A DNA stretch of 64,000 bases from Pseudobutyrivibrio sp. ACV-2 (lineage in GTDB: Bacteria > Bacillota > Clostridia > Lachnospirales > Lachnospiraceae), in contig NZ_FNQZ01000013.1 in assembly GCF_900107545.1 (NCBI RefSeq), positions 1 through 64,000 on the forward strand, given 5' to 3'. Within the stretch, counting starts at the first letter, position 1; the number at the start of each line of letters is the position of its first letter. Made by a program: the position numbers and the translations under genes. The notes under the pieces were generated by a model. That model ran no database searches, had not been told where the DNA came from, and worked only from the letters and a program-made list of their open reading frames with translations. Shown here piece after piece: positions 6,880 to 15,030 of this stretch.

Positions 6880-7626
6880 TTAGTTCATTATCATTCCGTA
6901 AATTTCATAAATCTCATCCGTGTACTGCCCTGGCGCATCGTACACAATCAGCGGTGCTTCCACTGTAAGCTGAGGGCCACCGCCCCTGACGCCTTCTATC
7001 AAAACCATATTTGGCTCTTTATCCACGAATGGATATACCAGCCGCATTCGTTTAGGCTCAAGCTTATATTTTTTCATTAATGTGATGATTTCTACCAATC
7101 TAAATGGTCTGTGGACGAAATAACATCTTCCCATGGGCCTAAGTACGGCAGCAGTCTGCGATATAACATCCTCAAGGGAGCATAAAAGCTCGTGTCTTGC
7201 AATGGCCTTGGCATCATTTGGATTTTTCAGACCATGATGATTAGTCATATATGGTGGATTACTTGTAACCACATCCATATTTCCCTTGCCAAAAATCTCT
7301 GATGCAGACTTGATATCTCCCTCTATTATATCAATTTTGTCCTGCAATCCGTTAAATAAAACAGAGCGGGTTGCCATTTCGGCACTTTCAGGTTGAATTT
7401 CAAGGCCTGTGAAATGTAAGCCCTCTGTTTTGGCCTCTAATAAAATAGGCAAAATTCCTGTGCCTGTGCCCATATCAAGGACTTTTTCACCTGGTTTGAC
7501 CCTTGCGAAGTCAGATAGCAAGACAGCATCCATGCCAAAACAGAATTTGTCAGGATGCTGAATAATTTTATAGCCCTTTATTTGTAGATCATCTAATCGC
7601 TCATCATCGCGAACAAGATTTTCCAT
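6880..7626 (-). CDS. tRNA1(Val) (adenine(37)-N6)-methyltransferase family protein
   Basis: 248 residues. A class I SAM-dependent methyltransferase with VLDMGTGTGILPILL as motif I and SNPPYMTNHHG as the NPPY catalytic motif of N6-adenine methylases. It matches the YfiC/TrmN6/YabB family. The N-terminal stretch GYKIIQHPDKFCFGMDAVLLSDF is characteristic. Its ATG overlaps the ricT stop (TAATG), and gene order is as in Bacillus yaaT-(yabA)-yabB. Confidence 0.9.
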   Translation of the reverse strand: MENLVRDDERLDDLQIKGYKIIQHPDKFCFGMDAVLLSDFARVKPGEKVLDMGTGTGILPILLEAKTEGLHFTGLEIQPESAEMATRSVLFNGLQDKIDIIEGDIKSASEIFGKGNMDVVTSNPPYMTNHHGLKNPNDAKAIARHELLCSLEDVISQTAAVLRPMGRCYFVHRPFRLVEIITLMKKYKLEPKRMRLVYPFVDKEPNMVLIEGVRGGGPQLTVEAPLIVYDAPGQYTDEIYEIYGMIMN

Positions 7627-8504
7627 TAATTGTTATCCTCCAGACCTGCTAATTCCTTAGCCTCTTCCTTAGATACCTGGACCTTTTTCTTGCGAGGCTT
7701 AAACTTAAGCTCTGTAGTTGGATAATCCTTTACTTCTTTTAAGTCGCCCTCTTCAAATAGTACTTTTACTGTCTGACGAAGTACGTTTACAGATTGAACT
7801 GTGCCCTTGTAGCCCTCTGGTGTGGTGACTGTGTCGTTGATACCAGGAAGACGACTGTTCAAATATTCGTAGGTCTCCTGCTCATTTTTCAGGCAGCACA
7901 TAAGTCTGCCACAAAGACCGGAAATTTTAGTAGGGTTAAGAGAAAGGTTCTGCTCCTTTGCCATCTTTATTGAAACAGGAACAAAATCTGCCAGATAGCT
8001 CTTGCAGCAAAGCTCTCTGCCGCAGATTCCGATTCCACCCATAAGCTTTGTCTCGTCACGGACACCGATCTGTCTAAGCTCGATACGTGTGTGGAACACA
8101 GCCGCCAAATCCTTTACTAATTCACGAAAGTCAATACGACCATCAGCTGTGAAATAGAAAATAAGCTTGTTGTTATCGAAGGTGTATTCAGCACCTACCA
8201 GCTTCATTTCAAGCTCTCGCTTTGCGATTTTCTCTTCGCAAATCTTCATAGCTTCTTTTTCTTTTTCAATATTTTTAGCCGCTCTTTTTACATCCTCAGG
8301 ACTGGCTTTTCTGATAATCTTTTTAATTGGACCTGGTACTTCATCGTCAGAAATCTGCTTGTCTACAAGTAAAACCGTACCGATTTCTACACCACGTACT
8401 GTCTCTACAATTACCTGGTCTTCTCTTTTTAAATCAACCCCGTTTGGGTCGAAGTAATATACTTTTCCGCCGCCTCTAAAGCGTACGCCTATAACCTTTA
8501 TCAT
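7626..8504 (-). CDS. ricT: PSP1-domain protein RicT/YaaT
   Basis: 292 residues with the PSP1 C-terminal domain. The cysteine-rich core (GGIGICGRELCCKSYL and GLCGRLMCCLKNE) is the set known to take part in Fe-S binding in the RicA-RicF-RicT complex, which promotes RNase Y-dependent mRNA maturation in Bacillus. C-terminal lysine-rich tail (KFKPRKKKVQVSKEEA). It overlaps holB by 4 bp (ATGA). No ricA or ricF partner is in this window. Confidence 0.93.
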   Translation of the reverse strand: MIKVIGVRFRGGGKVYYFDPNGVDLKREDQVIVETVRGVEIGTVLLVDKQISDDEVPGPIKKIIRKASPEDVKRAAKNIEKEKEAMKICEEKIAKRELEMKLVGAEYTFDNNKLIFYFTADGRIDFRELVKDLAAVFHTRIELRQIGVRDETKLMGGIGICGRELCCKSYLADFVPVSIKMAKEQNLSLNPTKISGLCGRLMCCLKNEQETYEYLNSRLPGINDTVTTPEGYKGTVQSVNVLRQTVKVLFEEGDLKEVKDYPTTELKFKPRKKKVQVSKEEAKELAGLEDNN

Positions 8505-9568
8505 CTGGTGTTCTCCTTTATTGCTTGTATGAGAAGCATAATCGTCAATTCAAAATTGACATTTGCCTTAAGTCTGGCTCTGGTTTCCGATATTTCATCA
8601 ATTATTTTATTTAAACCGCCATATGAGCAGCTTGAAGCCTGCTCGTGTATATCAAAGGCGTCCTCCTTAAATAAAAGAAGTTCGTCATTTAATGTCGCTT
8701 TATATAATAGCACATCTCTGAACCAAAGGGTTATTAAATCTAGCATTTGCTCTACAAACCCCTGGAATTTCTCATTTTCAGAGTCCTCAGCTTTTTTATC
8801 TGAATTATTGGCATCATTTATATATTTTACTTCATCTGCTATCTGCTGCTCATCCATTTTTGATGCTCTTTTACAGATAGTGACAACTTTTGTCCTAACT
8901 TCTGCAAAGCTCGTATCTGTGGCAAGTGCGATGGCCTTCCCCACATTTCCCTGGGCAAAATTCGCCACCATCTTAGCCTGATAATCCACAGTTTCATACT
9001 TGTTTTGGAGAATTTGCTGTATATCTCTGGCAGAAACTGTCTTCATTTGGATAAGTACACATCTGGATAAAATCGTCTGGAGGAATGCATTATGATTTGT
9101 GGTAAGCAGAATGATTATGGCATATTCAGGTGGCTCCTCAATGGTCTTTAGTATTGCATTTTGCGCCTGAGGATTCATTTTTTCTGCTTCATCCACAATA
9201 TAGATTTTATATTTATTGGCCTGATATGGCTTTATGTCCACATCATTAATAATCCGCTCTCTCACCACATCTACGCTGAGACTGCTTTTTCCATCTTCTC
9301 TTTTAACATAGATGATATCTGGATTATTTCGACCTAGAGACTGTTTACAGCTGTGGCACTGCCCACATGCATCCTCATCTGTTGGAGAATCACACTGAAG
9401 CATGGCTGCAAAAGCCTCTGCTAACATCATTTTTCCTGAGCCTTTTTCTCCGCTGAAAATATAGGCGTGGCTATGATTTCCTGTTTTTACTGCATTTCTA
9501 AGGAGGTTTTTTGCATCCTCCTGTCCCATTATTTCCGCAAAGCTCAAAATTTTATTCTCCCATTTCAA
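8501..9568 (-). CDS. holB: DNA polymerase III subunit delta'
   Basis: 355 residues of an AAA+ clamp-loader subunit. The P-loop is FSGEKGSGKMMLA. The zinc module is CDSPTDEDACGQCHSCKQ, KIYIVDEAEKMNPQAQNAILKTIEEPP is the Walker B/sensor region, and the arginine-finger motif is SRC. The start is a TTG at 9566-9568, 3 nt after the yaaR-like stop, with only a weak ribosome-binding site, so translational coupling is likely. Confidence 0.93.
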   Translation of the reverse strand: MKWENKILSFAEIMGQEDAKNLLRNAVKTGNHSHAYIFSGEKGSGKMMLAEAFAAMLQCDSPTDEDACGQCHSCKQSLGRNNPDIIYVKREDGKSSLSVDVVRERIINDVDIKPYQANKYKIYIVDEAEKMNPQAQNAILKTIEEPPEYAIIILLTTNHNAFLQTILSRCVLIQMKTVSARDIQQILQNKYETVDYQAKMVANFAQGNVGKAIALATDTSFAEVRTKVVTICKRASKMDEQQIADEVKYINDANNSDKKAEDSENEKFQGFVEQMLDLITLWFRDVLLYKATLNDELLLFKEDAFDIHEQASSCSYGGLNKIIDEISETRARLKANVNFELTIMLLIQAIKENTR

Positions 9569-9571
9569 TAC

Positions 9572-10012
9572 TTAGGTGATGATATCTAAAAGTAAGCCTC
9601 TGATTTCATCCACTCTATCTAAAATCCCAAGATGGTCCTTTTCATCCTGCACAAGTGCCGTGGCAAGCTCGTCCATCTTTTCATCCACCAGCTTAATCAT
9701 TCCATAAACTCTATGGCGTCCCTTTCTATCAAGGAAATTTTCTCTGGAAAACTTGTGACTACGATTGACCACCTCGTTAAGGAAATCCTTAACAAGTCCC
9801 CTGTAACGCTTCATATCACGTACATCCATGTGCTCAGACAAAAGCTTGCCCTGTGTAGTGATATCATTTAAAAGATTTGTCAGCTTTTCCTGAAGCTGGG
9901 CATCGTCAACTGCTGCCGCTAAAGTGAATTTAAATGAACCATCAACTGGTGCAGTAGCCTTTGGGGCTTCTGTTGGTTGGATTTGATTTACATCGCTTAC
10001 TCTAATATCCAT
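9572..10012 (-). CDS. YaaR family protein (DUF327)
   Basis: 146 residues, mostly helical: a variable N-terminus, then [20 protein letters not shown] and the conserved [22 protein letters not shown]...[18 protein letters not shown]. The function is unknown. The gene is recognised by family sequence and by its conserved place directly upstream of holB, as yaaR is in Bacillus. Confidence 0.88.
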   Translation of the reverse strand: MDIRVSDVNQIQPTEAPKATAPVDGSFKFTLAAAVDDAQLQEKLTNLLNDITTQGKLLSEHMDVRDMKRYRGLVKDFLNEVVNRSHKFSRENFLDRKGRHRVYGMIKLVDEKMDELATALVQDEKDHLGILDRVDEIRGLLLDIIT

Positions 10013-10024
10013 AAAAGCACCTAC

Positions 10025-10609
10025 CTATTTGTTTATGAATGCTGCTATGTTGTCACTAGTAATTACGCTGTCATTGTTATTGTTAAATACATTGGTGATT
10101 CCGGCTTTTTTAAGATTTTCCTCTGAGAAATCCTTTTGATCTGCAAGGAACCTTCGGCACATTTCCTCATATTTAGGATGCTCCTGAGATCTCTCACGCT
10201 CTAAAGCGCGGCTAAGCCTTATGCCATCATCTACCTCTATGTATATCGGCAAAACCTTGTCCTCTCCATAGTAGTCACGGATTTTAACAAAACTCTCCAC
10301 CGTTCCTATAATAAGGTAGTCATTGTTTGCCAAATCAACACTTCCATCATCCACAGTAAAATAAAACCATGGACCGTGAACTGTGTTGTATTCGCGAATC
10401 TCTATAACCTTTCCTTCCGCTAAAAGCCTGTCCTTTTCCTCTATGGTAACGAAATTGTACTCGTCCCCAGGCTTTTCAAGGCTTCTGATAGGACGTGTGG
10501 TATATGAAACTATGGTCTTTAGATTAACGTCCTTTCTTCCAAGTAAAATCTTGAATATTGTGTCTTTTCCTGAAGAGCTTTTGCCCATTATGCAATATAT
10601 TTTGCCCAT
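10025..10609 (-). CDS. Guanylate kinase-like P-loop protein
   Basis: 194 residues. The N-terminal P-loop is IMGKSSSGKDTI, with Asp where guanylate kinase normally has Ser or Thr. It is followed by the GMP-binding-type motif VSYTTRPIRSLEKPGDEYNF and by Arg-rich IRLSRALERERSQ. This is the guanylate-kinase fold rather than thymidylate kinase. In Bacillus the same slot between yaaO and yaaR holds tmk, so this may be a lineage-specific nucleotide kinase. Activity on GMP is not certain from sequence, and a true gmk may lie elsewhere. Confidence 0.8.
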   Translation of the reverse strand: MGKIYCIMGKSSSGKDTIFKILLGRKDVNLKTIVSYTTRPIRSLEKPGDEYNFVTIEEKDRLLAEGKVIEIREYNTVHGPWFYFTVDDGSVDLANNDYLIIGTVESFVKIRDYYGEDKVLPIYIEVDDGIRLSRALERERSQEHPKYEEMCRRFLADQKDFSEENLKKAGITNVFNNNNDSVITSDNIAAFINK

Positions 10610-10656
10610 GTTGTCCTCGTAAATATTTTAGTAATAAAAGTATAATTCACTGAAGC

Positions 10657-12015
10657 TTAATTGACAATCAAGATACTGTCTTCATTGAGCCCTGTGACGT
10701 GTAATCTGCTTTTTTGGGCATTTTTTATAAGTGCCAGGCTTGCCTCTGTGATTACCTCTCCAGGCACGATAATTGGTGAACCCGGTGGATAGATGCAAAC
10801 CATTGATGCAGATATTTTTCCTAAGGCTTCTCTCAAGTTTATTTGGGATTGGTCACCAGCCTTTGCCTCGTAAATTTCGATTTTTTTAGGTGATTGTAGT
10901 TTAATATTTGGAACAATATAATGCTCTTTCTTAAGAGTTTTATCTATTTCTTTTAAAGCGTTAGCCAGTCTTTCAAATCCTTCCTGTGTATCCATAAAGC
11001 TTGTCATTGCAAGTACATAAGCAAAGCTAGAAAGCTCTGTTTCTATTTCGTATTTCTCTCTAAGAATTTTTGCAAGCTCTACCCCGGAAATATTTGTGTA
11101 TTCTGTGGATATGATTATCTTTCCAGGATCCTTTTGTTCATAAGTATCCTGGATTAGCCTCAGGTGTTTTAATTCTCCACAGGCTTTATAAAAATCCGAC
11201 AGGTTATCCACATATCCCCTGAATAATTCACATGAATTCTCTAAAATATCCATACACTGGCTTATAGAATTCATCAAAACATAGGATGGGGAGCTGGTTT
11301 CAAATATATCAAGGGCTTCTCGTATCCTTTGCCTGTTAATCCTATCTCCTGAAACATGCAGTGCTGCAGTCTGGGTGAGGGATGGCAATGTTTTATGCAA
11401 ACTTTGAATGGTTATGTCTGCTAGTCCCACTGCACCATTTGTAAAATGTGGATCAAAGCCTAAATGTGCTCCATGGGCCTGGTCTACTATTAGGATAATC
11501 CCATTTTCATGACAATAGTCCGCTATCTCTTGCAAGTTACAGTGGAATCCCTCGTAGGTTGGGCTTGTAAGCACCAGGGCTTTTGTGGAAGGATTTTTCT
11601 CTACTGAAATTTTAACCTGCTCTAGTGTAACAGCCTTATAAATTCCATTATCATAAATATCAGGCCAGATATAATCCACCTTTAAGTGCCTGAGCATCAC
11701 AGCATTGTATACACTTTTGTGGGAATTTCTCTGAATGATAATATTATCACCTTCATTGCAGGCGGCGTATATTGCTGCCAGATTTCCCACCGTGGAGCCT
11801 CCTACAAGCATAAAGCTCTCATCTGCTCCAAAAATCCTGGCCATGCGTGTTTGTTCATCAAGAATTACATCTGTGGGGTCATGTAAATCATCTACCCCCT
11901 CCACCTCTGTCATATCTATAGCATATGCCCCTTCCAGCATTCGCTTATGCCCTGGCATATGAAATGGATAAATGTTTGATTTTGAGTATTTTTCTAGTGT
12001 ATCTTTAAGATTCAT
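10657..12015 (-). CDS. Orn/Lys/Arg decarboxylase family PLP enzyme
   Basis: 452 residues of fold type I, the short YaaO-like form. PFHMPGHKR opens the protein, LVGGSTVGNLAAI binds the PLP phosphate, LVDQAHGAHLGF carries the PLP-ring Asp, and SLHKTLPSLTQTA holds the Schiff-base Lys. The C-terminal domain has MVCIYPPGSPIIVPGEVI. It would make cadaverine, putrescine or agmatine; the substrate is not resolvable by eye. It is the first gene of the conserved cluster and diverges from the mobA-like gene with 67 bp between them. Confidence 0.9.
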   Translation of the reverse strand: MNLKDTLEKYSKSNIYPFHMPGHKRMLEGAYAIDMTEVEGVDDLHDPTDVILDEQTRMARIFGADESFMLVGGSTVGNLAAIYAACNEGDNIIIQRNSHKSVYNAVMLRHLKVDYIWPDIYDNGIYKAVTLEQVKISVEKNPSTKALVLTSPTYEGFHCNLQEIADYCHENGIILIVDQAHGAHLGFDPHFTNGAVGLADITIQSLHKTLPSLTQTAALHVSGDRINRQRIREALDIFETSSPSYVLMNSISQCMDILENSCELFRGYVDNLSDFYKACGELKHLRLIQDTYEQKDPGKIIISTEYTNISGVELAKILREKYEIETELSSFAYVLAMTSFMDTQEGFERLANALKEIDKTLKKEHYIVPNIKLQSPKKIEIYEAKAGDQSQINLREALGKISASMVCIYPPGSPIIVPGEVITEASLALIKNAQKSRLHVTGLNEDSILIVN

Positions 12016-12082
12016 CGTTTCTTTCGTCTTTTATTTTCTATGTAAAATGAATATAATTAACCTAAATCATCAGGAGGCAGAC

Positions 12083-12700
12083 ATGAACAGAACTTTAGTT
12101 ATTCTTTGCGGTGGCGACAGCTCTCGCATGGGCACCAAAAAAGCACTACTTCCCTTTGAAGATAAAACAATGGTTGAATATATCTATGATAAATTCAGCC
12201 CTTTTTTTGATAAGGTTTATTTGTCTGTAAATGAGCGCGGAGATTTGGCTCATCTTGGTCTTGATGCGCAGGAAATCCCTGATATTTCAAGAAATGCAGG
12301 CCCTTATGGCGCAATTCTATCCTGCCTTACTATGATTACAGGTGACAGGGCATTTTTTATGTCCGTTGATACTCCATTTTTGGATCCTCGTACTGCTGTC
12401 TATCTTTATGATCAATCCTACAATTACGATATAACCACATTCAGATTTCCTGATAATTTGCTGGATACCATTTGCGGTGTATACAATAAAAGATGTATCG
12501 GTGCATTTTTCAAAAGTCTTTTCTTTAAAAAGACTACCAGGAATTACGTGGAGGATCGTTGCTATACTAATATCATCGATACCAAATTAATTGAAGATAT
12601 TTCAACTGTCTCCATGGAGCAACAATTCTACAAAGTTAACGATAGACAATCCTACTATTATGCAGTTTTCTCTATCTTAAAACGTAACTTTACCTGTTAA
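12083..12700 (+). CDS. MobA-like nucleotidyltransferase (molybdenum cofactor guanylyltransferase type)
   Basis: 205 residues. The N-terminal LVILCGGDSSRMGTKKALLP fits LxGGxSxRMGxDKAxL of MobA-type NTP transferases, with FFMSVDTPFLDPRTA as the metal-binding DxPF segment. The start is the ATG at 12083 behind AGGAGG (12072-12077), not the longer frame. One of the few plus-strand genes left of the origin. No other molybdenum cofactor genes are nearby, so the acceptor is open. It converges on the AbiE-like pair with only 7 bp between stop codons. Confidence 0.8.
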   Translation: MNRTLVILCGGDSSRMGTKKALLPFEDKTMVEYIYDKFSPFFDKVYLSVNERGDLAHLGLDAQEIPDISRNAGPYGAILSCLTMITGDRAFFMSVDTPFLDPRTAVYLYDQSYNYDITTFRFPDNLLDTICGVYNKRCIGAFFKSLFFKKTTRNYVEDRCYTNIIDTKLIEDISTVSMEQQFYKVNDRQSYYYAVFSILKRNFTC

Positions 12701-12707
12701 TCGTGGA

Positions 12708-13562
12708 TTAATCAAGGAAACGTTTAATATGAGGCATCCAGTCTCCCAGGAATACCATATTTTTTTCCATGGTATCCCATATTGGGGCTAAAAAGTTAAT
12801 TAGACATTTATTTACGTCTGACCAGCTTGGTTCAGACTTCTTTTTTTGTCGTAATTCCACTTTCCACTTTCTTTTCATGTAGGTGTATTCGCTGTAGCTT
12901 TTTAACATATTTATTCTGGTATCATCTATTACAATATTTTTTTCCTGTAATGTTTTTACCAACATGTCCTTTACTTTTCTTCCATTCACAGGATAGGCAG
13001 TCAGTATTTCATATACCAGATAATAATGATCCATATCGTTTATAAGCTCAAGTTTTTCGATAATCTCTGCCAGATGATTTACAAGCTCGTTTTCTTTTGG
13101 ATTTGTTAAAACATCAACAACTCTGTTTTCATAAGCTGTAAGCTTTAATGTTAGACGCTCTGGCTCATGAGCCCCCATATGTCTTCTAAAATAAATCTTA
13201 AGGGGAATATACATTTCATCTACAGTTATTTTAAGCGTGATTCCGTTTTCATCCACACTTCCATTTACCGCAAATCCCTCTAATGCCGCCTTTGCCATGA
13301 TTTCCTTCAGCACATCCCTCATATAAAGGATGGCCATTTTATCATTCACATCCTTGATATACTCATAGTAGATGTTTGTAATGCATAAGTCCTTGTATAT
13401 CTCTGGCTTGAAGTCGACAGTATTGCACAAATACAGCTCGTTGCAGTATTTTCCATTTGCTAAAAGCTCGATAATTATTTCCGCAACAGCAGCACTCAAA
13501 AGATTTTTGAAGGGGATATTCAGTTGTTCTGACTTTTCCTTTATCCGTAAACGATTTATCAT
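12708..13562 (-). CDS. AbiEii-like toxin homologue lacking a recognisable nucleotidyltransferase signature
   Basis: 284 residues. The C-terminal half resembles the helical domain of AbiEii/AbiGii toxins (VYEILTAYPVNGRKVKDMLVK, then the WSDVNKCLINFLAPIWDTM-like end). The N-terminal half begins like AbiEii (RIKEKSEQLNIPFKNLLSAAV), but the GGTxL...RxTxDID-type NTase motifs are not visible. ATG at 13560-13562 overlaps the upstream stop (TAATG); a GTG 9 nt earlier is the alternative. Overlap with an AbiEi-like gene supports a type IV toxin-antitoxin relationship. The degenerate N-terminus suggests a changed or lost activity. Confidence 0.6.
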   Translation of the reverse strand: MINRLRIKEKSEQLNIPFKNLLSAAVAEIIIELLANGKYCNELYLCNTVDFKPEIYKDLCITNIYYEYIKDVNDKMAILYMRDVLKEIMAKAALEGFAVNGSVDENGITLKITVDEMYIPLKIYFRRHMGAHEPERLTLKLTAYENRVVDVLTNPKENELVNHLAEIIEKLELINDMDHYYLVYEILTAYPVNGRKVKDMLVKTLQEKNIVIDDTRINMLKSYSEYTYMKRKWKVELRQKKKSEPSWSDVNKCLINFLAPIWDTMEKNMVFLGDWMPHIKRFLD

Positions 13563-14194
13563 TAAAGCCACACACCTATCATTGACTGAACTTTTTTCAA
13601 CACCTTACGTTCCTTGGCATATTCCATCAGCTTTGCCACATCTTTGTTTTCATCCATGATGTATGCCCACACACCTTTTTTGAAATCTTCTCTATCCACT
13701 TTTTCCTGATATTTTAGAAAATCACAGATAAGGCGTTCCTTTGTGTAAATCTTCATCTTAGCACCTGCAAAATCTGCCTCAGTCACACCGATTTCTAGCA
13801 CCTCAGGCTCTGTATAGTAAGGCTCAACTATTGGATAATCGATGTTGAATCGAGATTTGCTGGTGTTCTTGTTTATGGCTATACTCCACTTATAGGGCCT
13901 GTCCTTAAGATATCCATAAACGTACAAGGCAGATTCCATAGTGAGAATTCCGTCTTCCCCAAACAATTTATATATCCACTGATCCTCGTCACACTCGAAG
14001 TATTTCGTGGTATAATATCCACTTTTTACTCTGATAAGATATCCCTCATCCACAAATTTCAACACCCGCCTGTAATCTACCCCAAGCGCATCTATATCAC
14101 TGGCTTTTACAAGACCTCCATTGGCCTCAACCAAATCATTGATCTGCTCCAGCTGATATTGCTTTTTTTCATCTCGTGATAATAGCATTTCCAT
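13562..14194 (-). CDS. AbiEi-like antitoxin / winged-helix regulator
   Basis: 210 residues. The N-terminal winged helix NGGLVKASDIDALGVDYRRV, followed by KFVDEGYLIRVKSGYYTT, is typical of the AbiEi_4 domain. The C-terminal domain contains MKIYTKERLICDFLKYQ, the conserved 'TxERTLxDxL' region of AbiEi antitoxins. These proteins bind their own promoter and neutralise the partner nucleotidyltransferase. Start placed at the ATG at 14192-14194 because AAGGAG lies 9 nt upstream. It diverges from the ArgR-like gene. Confidence 0.75.
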   Translation of the reverse strand: MEMLLSRDEKKQYQLEQINDLVEANGGLVKASDIDALGVDYRRVLKFVDEGYLIRVKSGYYTTKYFECDEDQWIYKLFGEDGILTMESALYVYGYLKDRPYKWSIAINKNTSKSRFNIDYPIVEPYYTEPEVLEIGVTEADFAGAKMKIYTKERLICDFLKYQEKVDREDFKKGVWAYIMDENKDVAKLMEYAKERKVLKKVQSMIGVWL

Positions 14195-14388
14195 TTTTCC
14201 CCACTCCTTACTCATTCACGCGGTATATATTTAATTATCACATCTAAAAAAATTGCTGTCAAACCCTATATTTTGGGCAATTTTGCTTCCTCTTTATTTG
14301 AGTTTTTTGACTTTTCTGTCTTTTACCTACTCACTAATTGTCTTATAATATTATTAATACAAATAATTATGTCTTTAAGGAGGAAATT

Positions 14389-14901
14389 ATGTCCGAAAAT
14401 ACTATTAATCTTAGGAAAAATCCCTCTCGTAAGGAATGTGAAAAAATTATTAAAAAGATACTTATTACTGAAGTATTAGAGCGCGGTACCAACCAACATT
14501 TCAAAACTGCATCTGATTTTATGAACTATTTTCAGTCTCTATATCCTGCCAGTGATAGCTTGACCAAGCAGGTTCAGCGAGCTGTAAAAGCACTTCAGAT
14601 GCCAAAGGATGAAAGAGGCTATTTCATTATCAATAAAACGGAAGCTCAGCTGAATCAGGATAAAGAAATCGCTTTTATCATGAAAAAAACGAATGCCAGC
14701 CTTGAGCCTTTTTCAGAATATGAAACTATGTTTCTTAAATGTGATGGTGCTTATAAGGACTACCTGTATCAGCTTCTTACAGAATCAGAAACATTTGCTG
14801 ATAAGATAATAACTATGATTAATTCATCAAATGGGATAATATTGTTTACGAATAATAAACATCAATTAGAAATTATGGTTAATAGTTTGATAAATAGATA
14901 A
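14389..14901 (+). CDS. Divergent ArgR-like transcriptional regulator (tentative)
   Basis: 170 residues from the ATG at 14389, with AAGGAGG at 14378-14383. The N-terminal half has an ArgR-type helix arrangement: SDFMNYFQSLYPASDSLTKQ, then VQRAVKALQMPKDERGYF. The C-terminal half (ADKIITMINSSNGIILFTNN) is similar in pattern to the arginine-binding oligomerisation domain ('ADxIAxxID...I.GTI...ddTIL'). Overall identity looks low, and the protein is about 20 residues longer than ArgR. It could be an orphan regulator. No arginine genes lie nearby. Confidence 0.45.
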   Translation: MSENTINLRKNPSRKECEKIIKKILITEVLERGTNQHFKTASDFMNYFQSLYPASDSLTKQVQRAVKALQMPKDERGYFIINKTEAQLNQDKEIAFIMKKTNASLEPFSEYETMFLKCDGAYKDYLYQLLTESETFADKIITMINSSNGIILFTNNKHQLEIMVNSLINR

Positions 14902-14949
14902 ATTATTTATTTATATGAGAAAATTTATTTGCAGTCTGAATAATAAAAG

Positions 14950-14986
14950 AACGACAGATATCATATGATATTCTGTCGTTTTTTAT
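14950..14986. terminator. Probable bidirectional terminator
   Basis: AACGACAGA (14950-14958) pairs with TCTGTCGTT (14972-14980), the inner ATATCATATGATAT adds pairing, and a T6 run follows on the plus strand. A-rich sequence on the left gives T-rich RNA on the minus strand. It separates the convergent ArgR-like gene and dacF. Confidence 0.8.
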
Positions 14987-15030
14987 TAATATAGTCTTAT
15001 TAAATATCCTATAAGATATATTTTGTCGTT

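Noticed and set aside
8508-8981. Plus-strand frame of 157 residues
   Set aside because: Antisense to holB, which has clear AAA+ motifs; no start signal and Ser-rich shadow composition.
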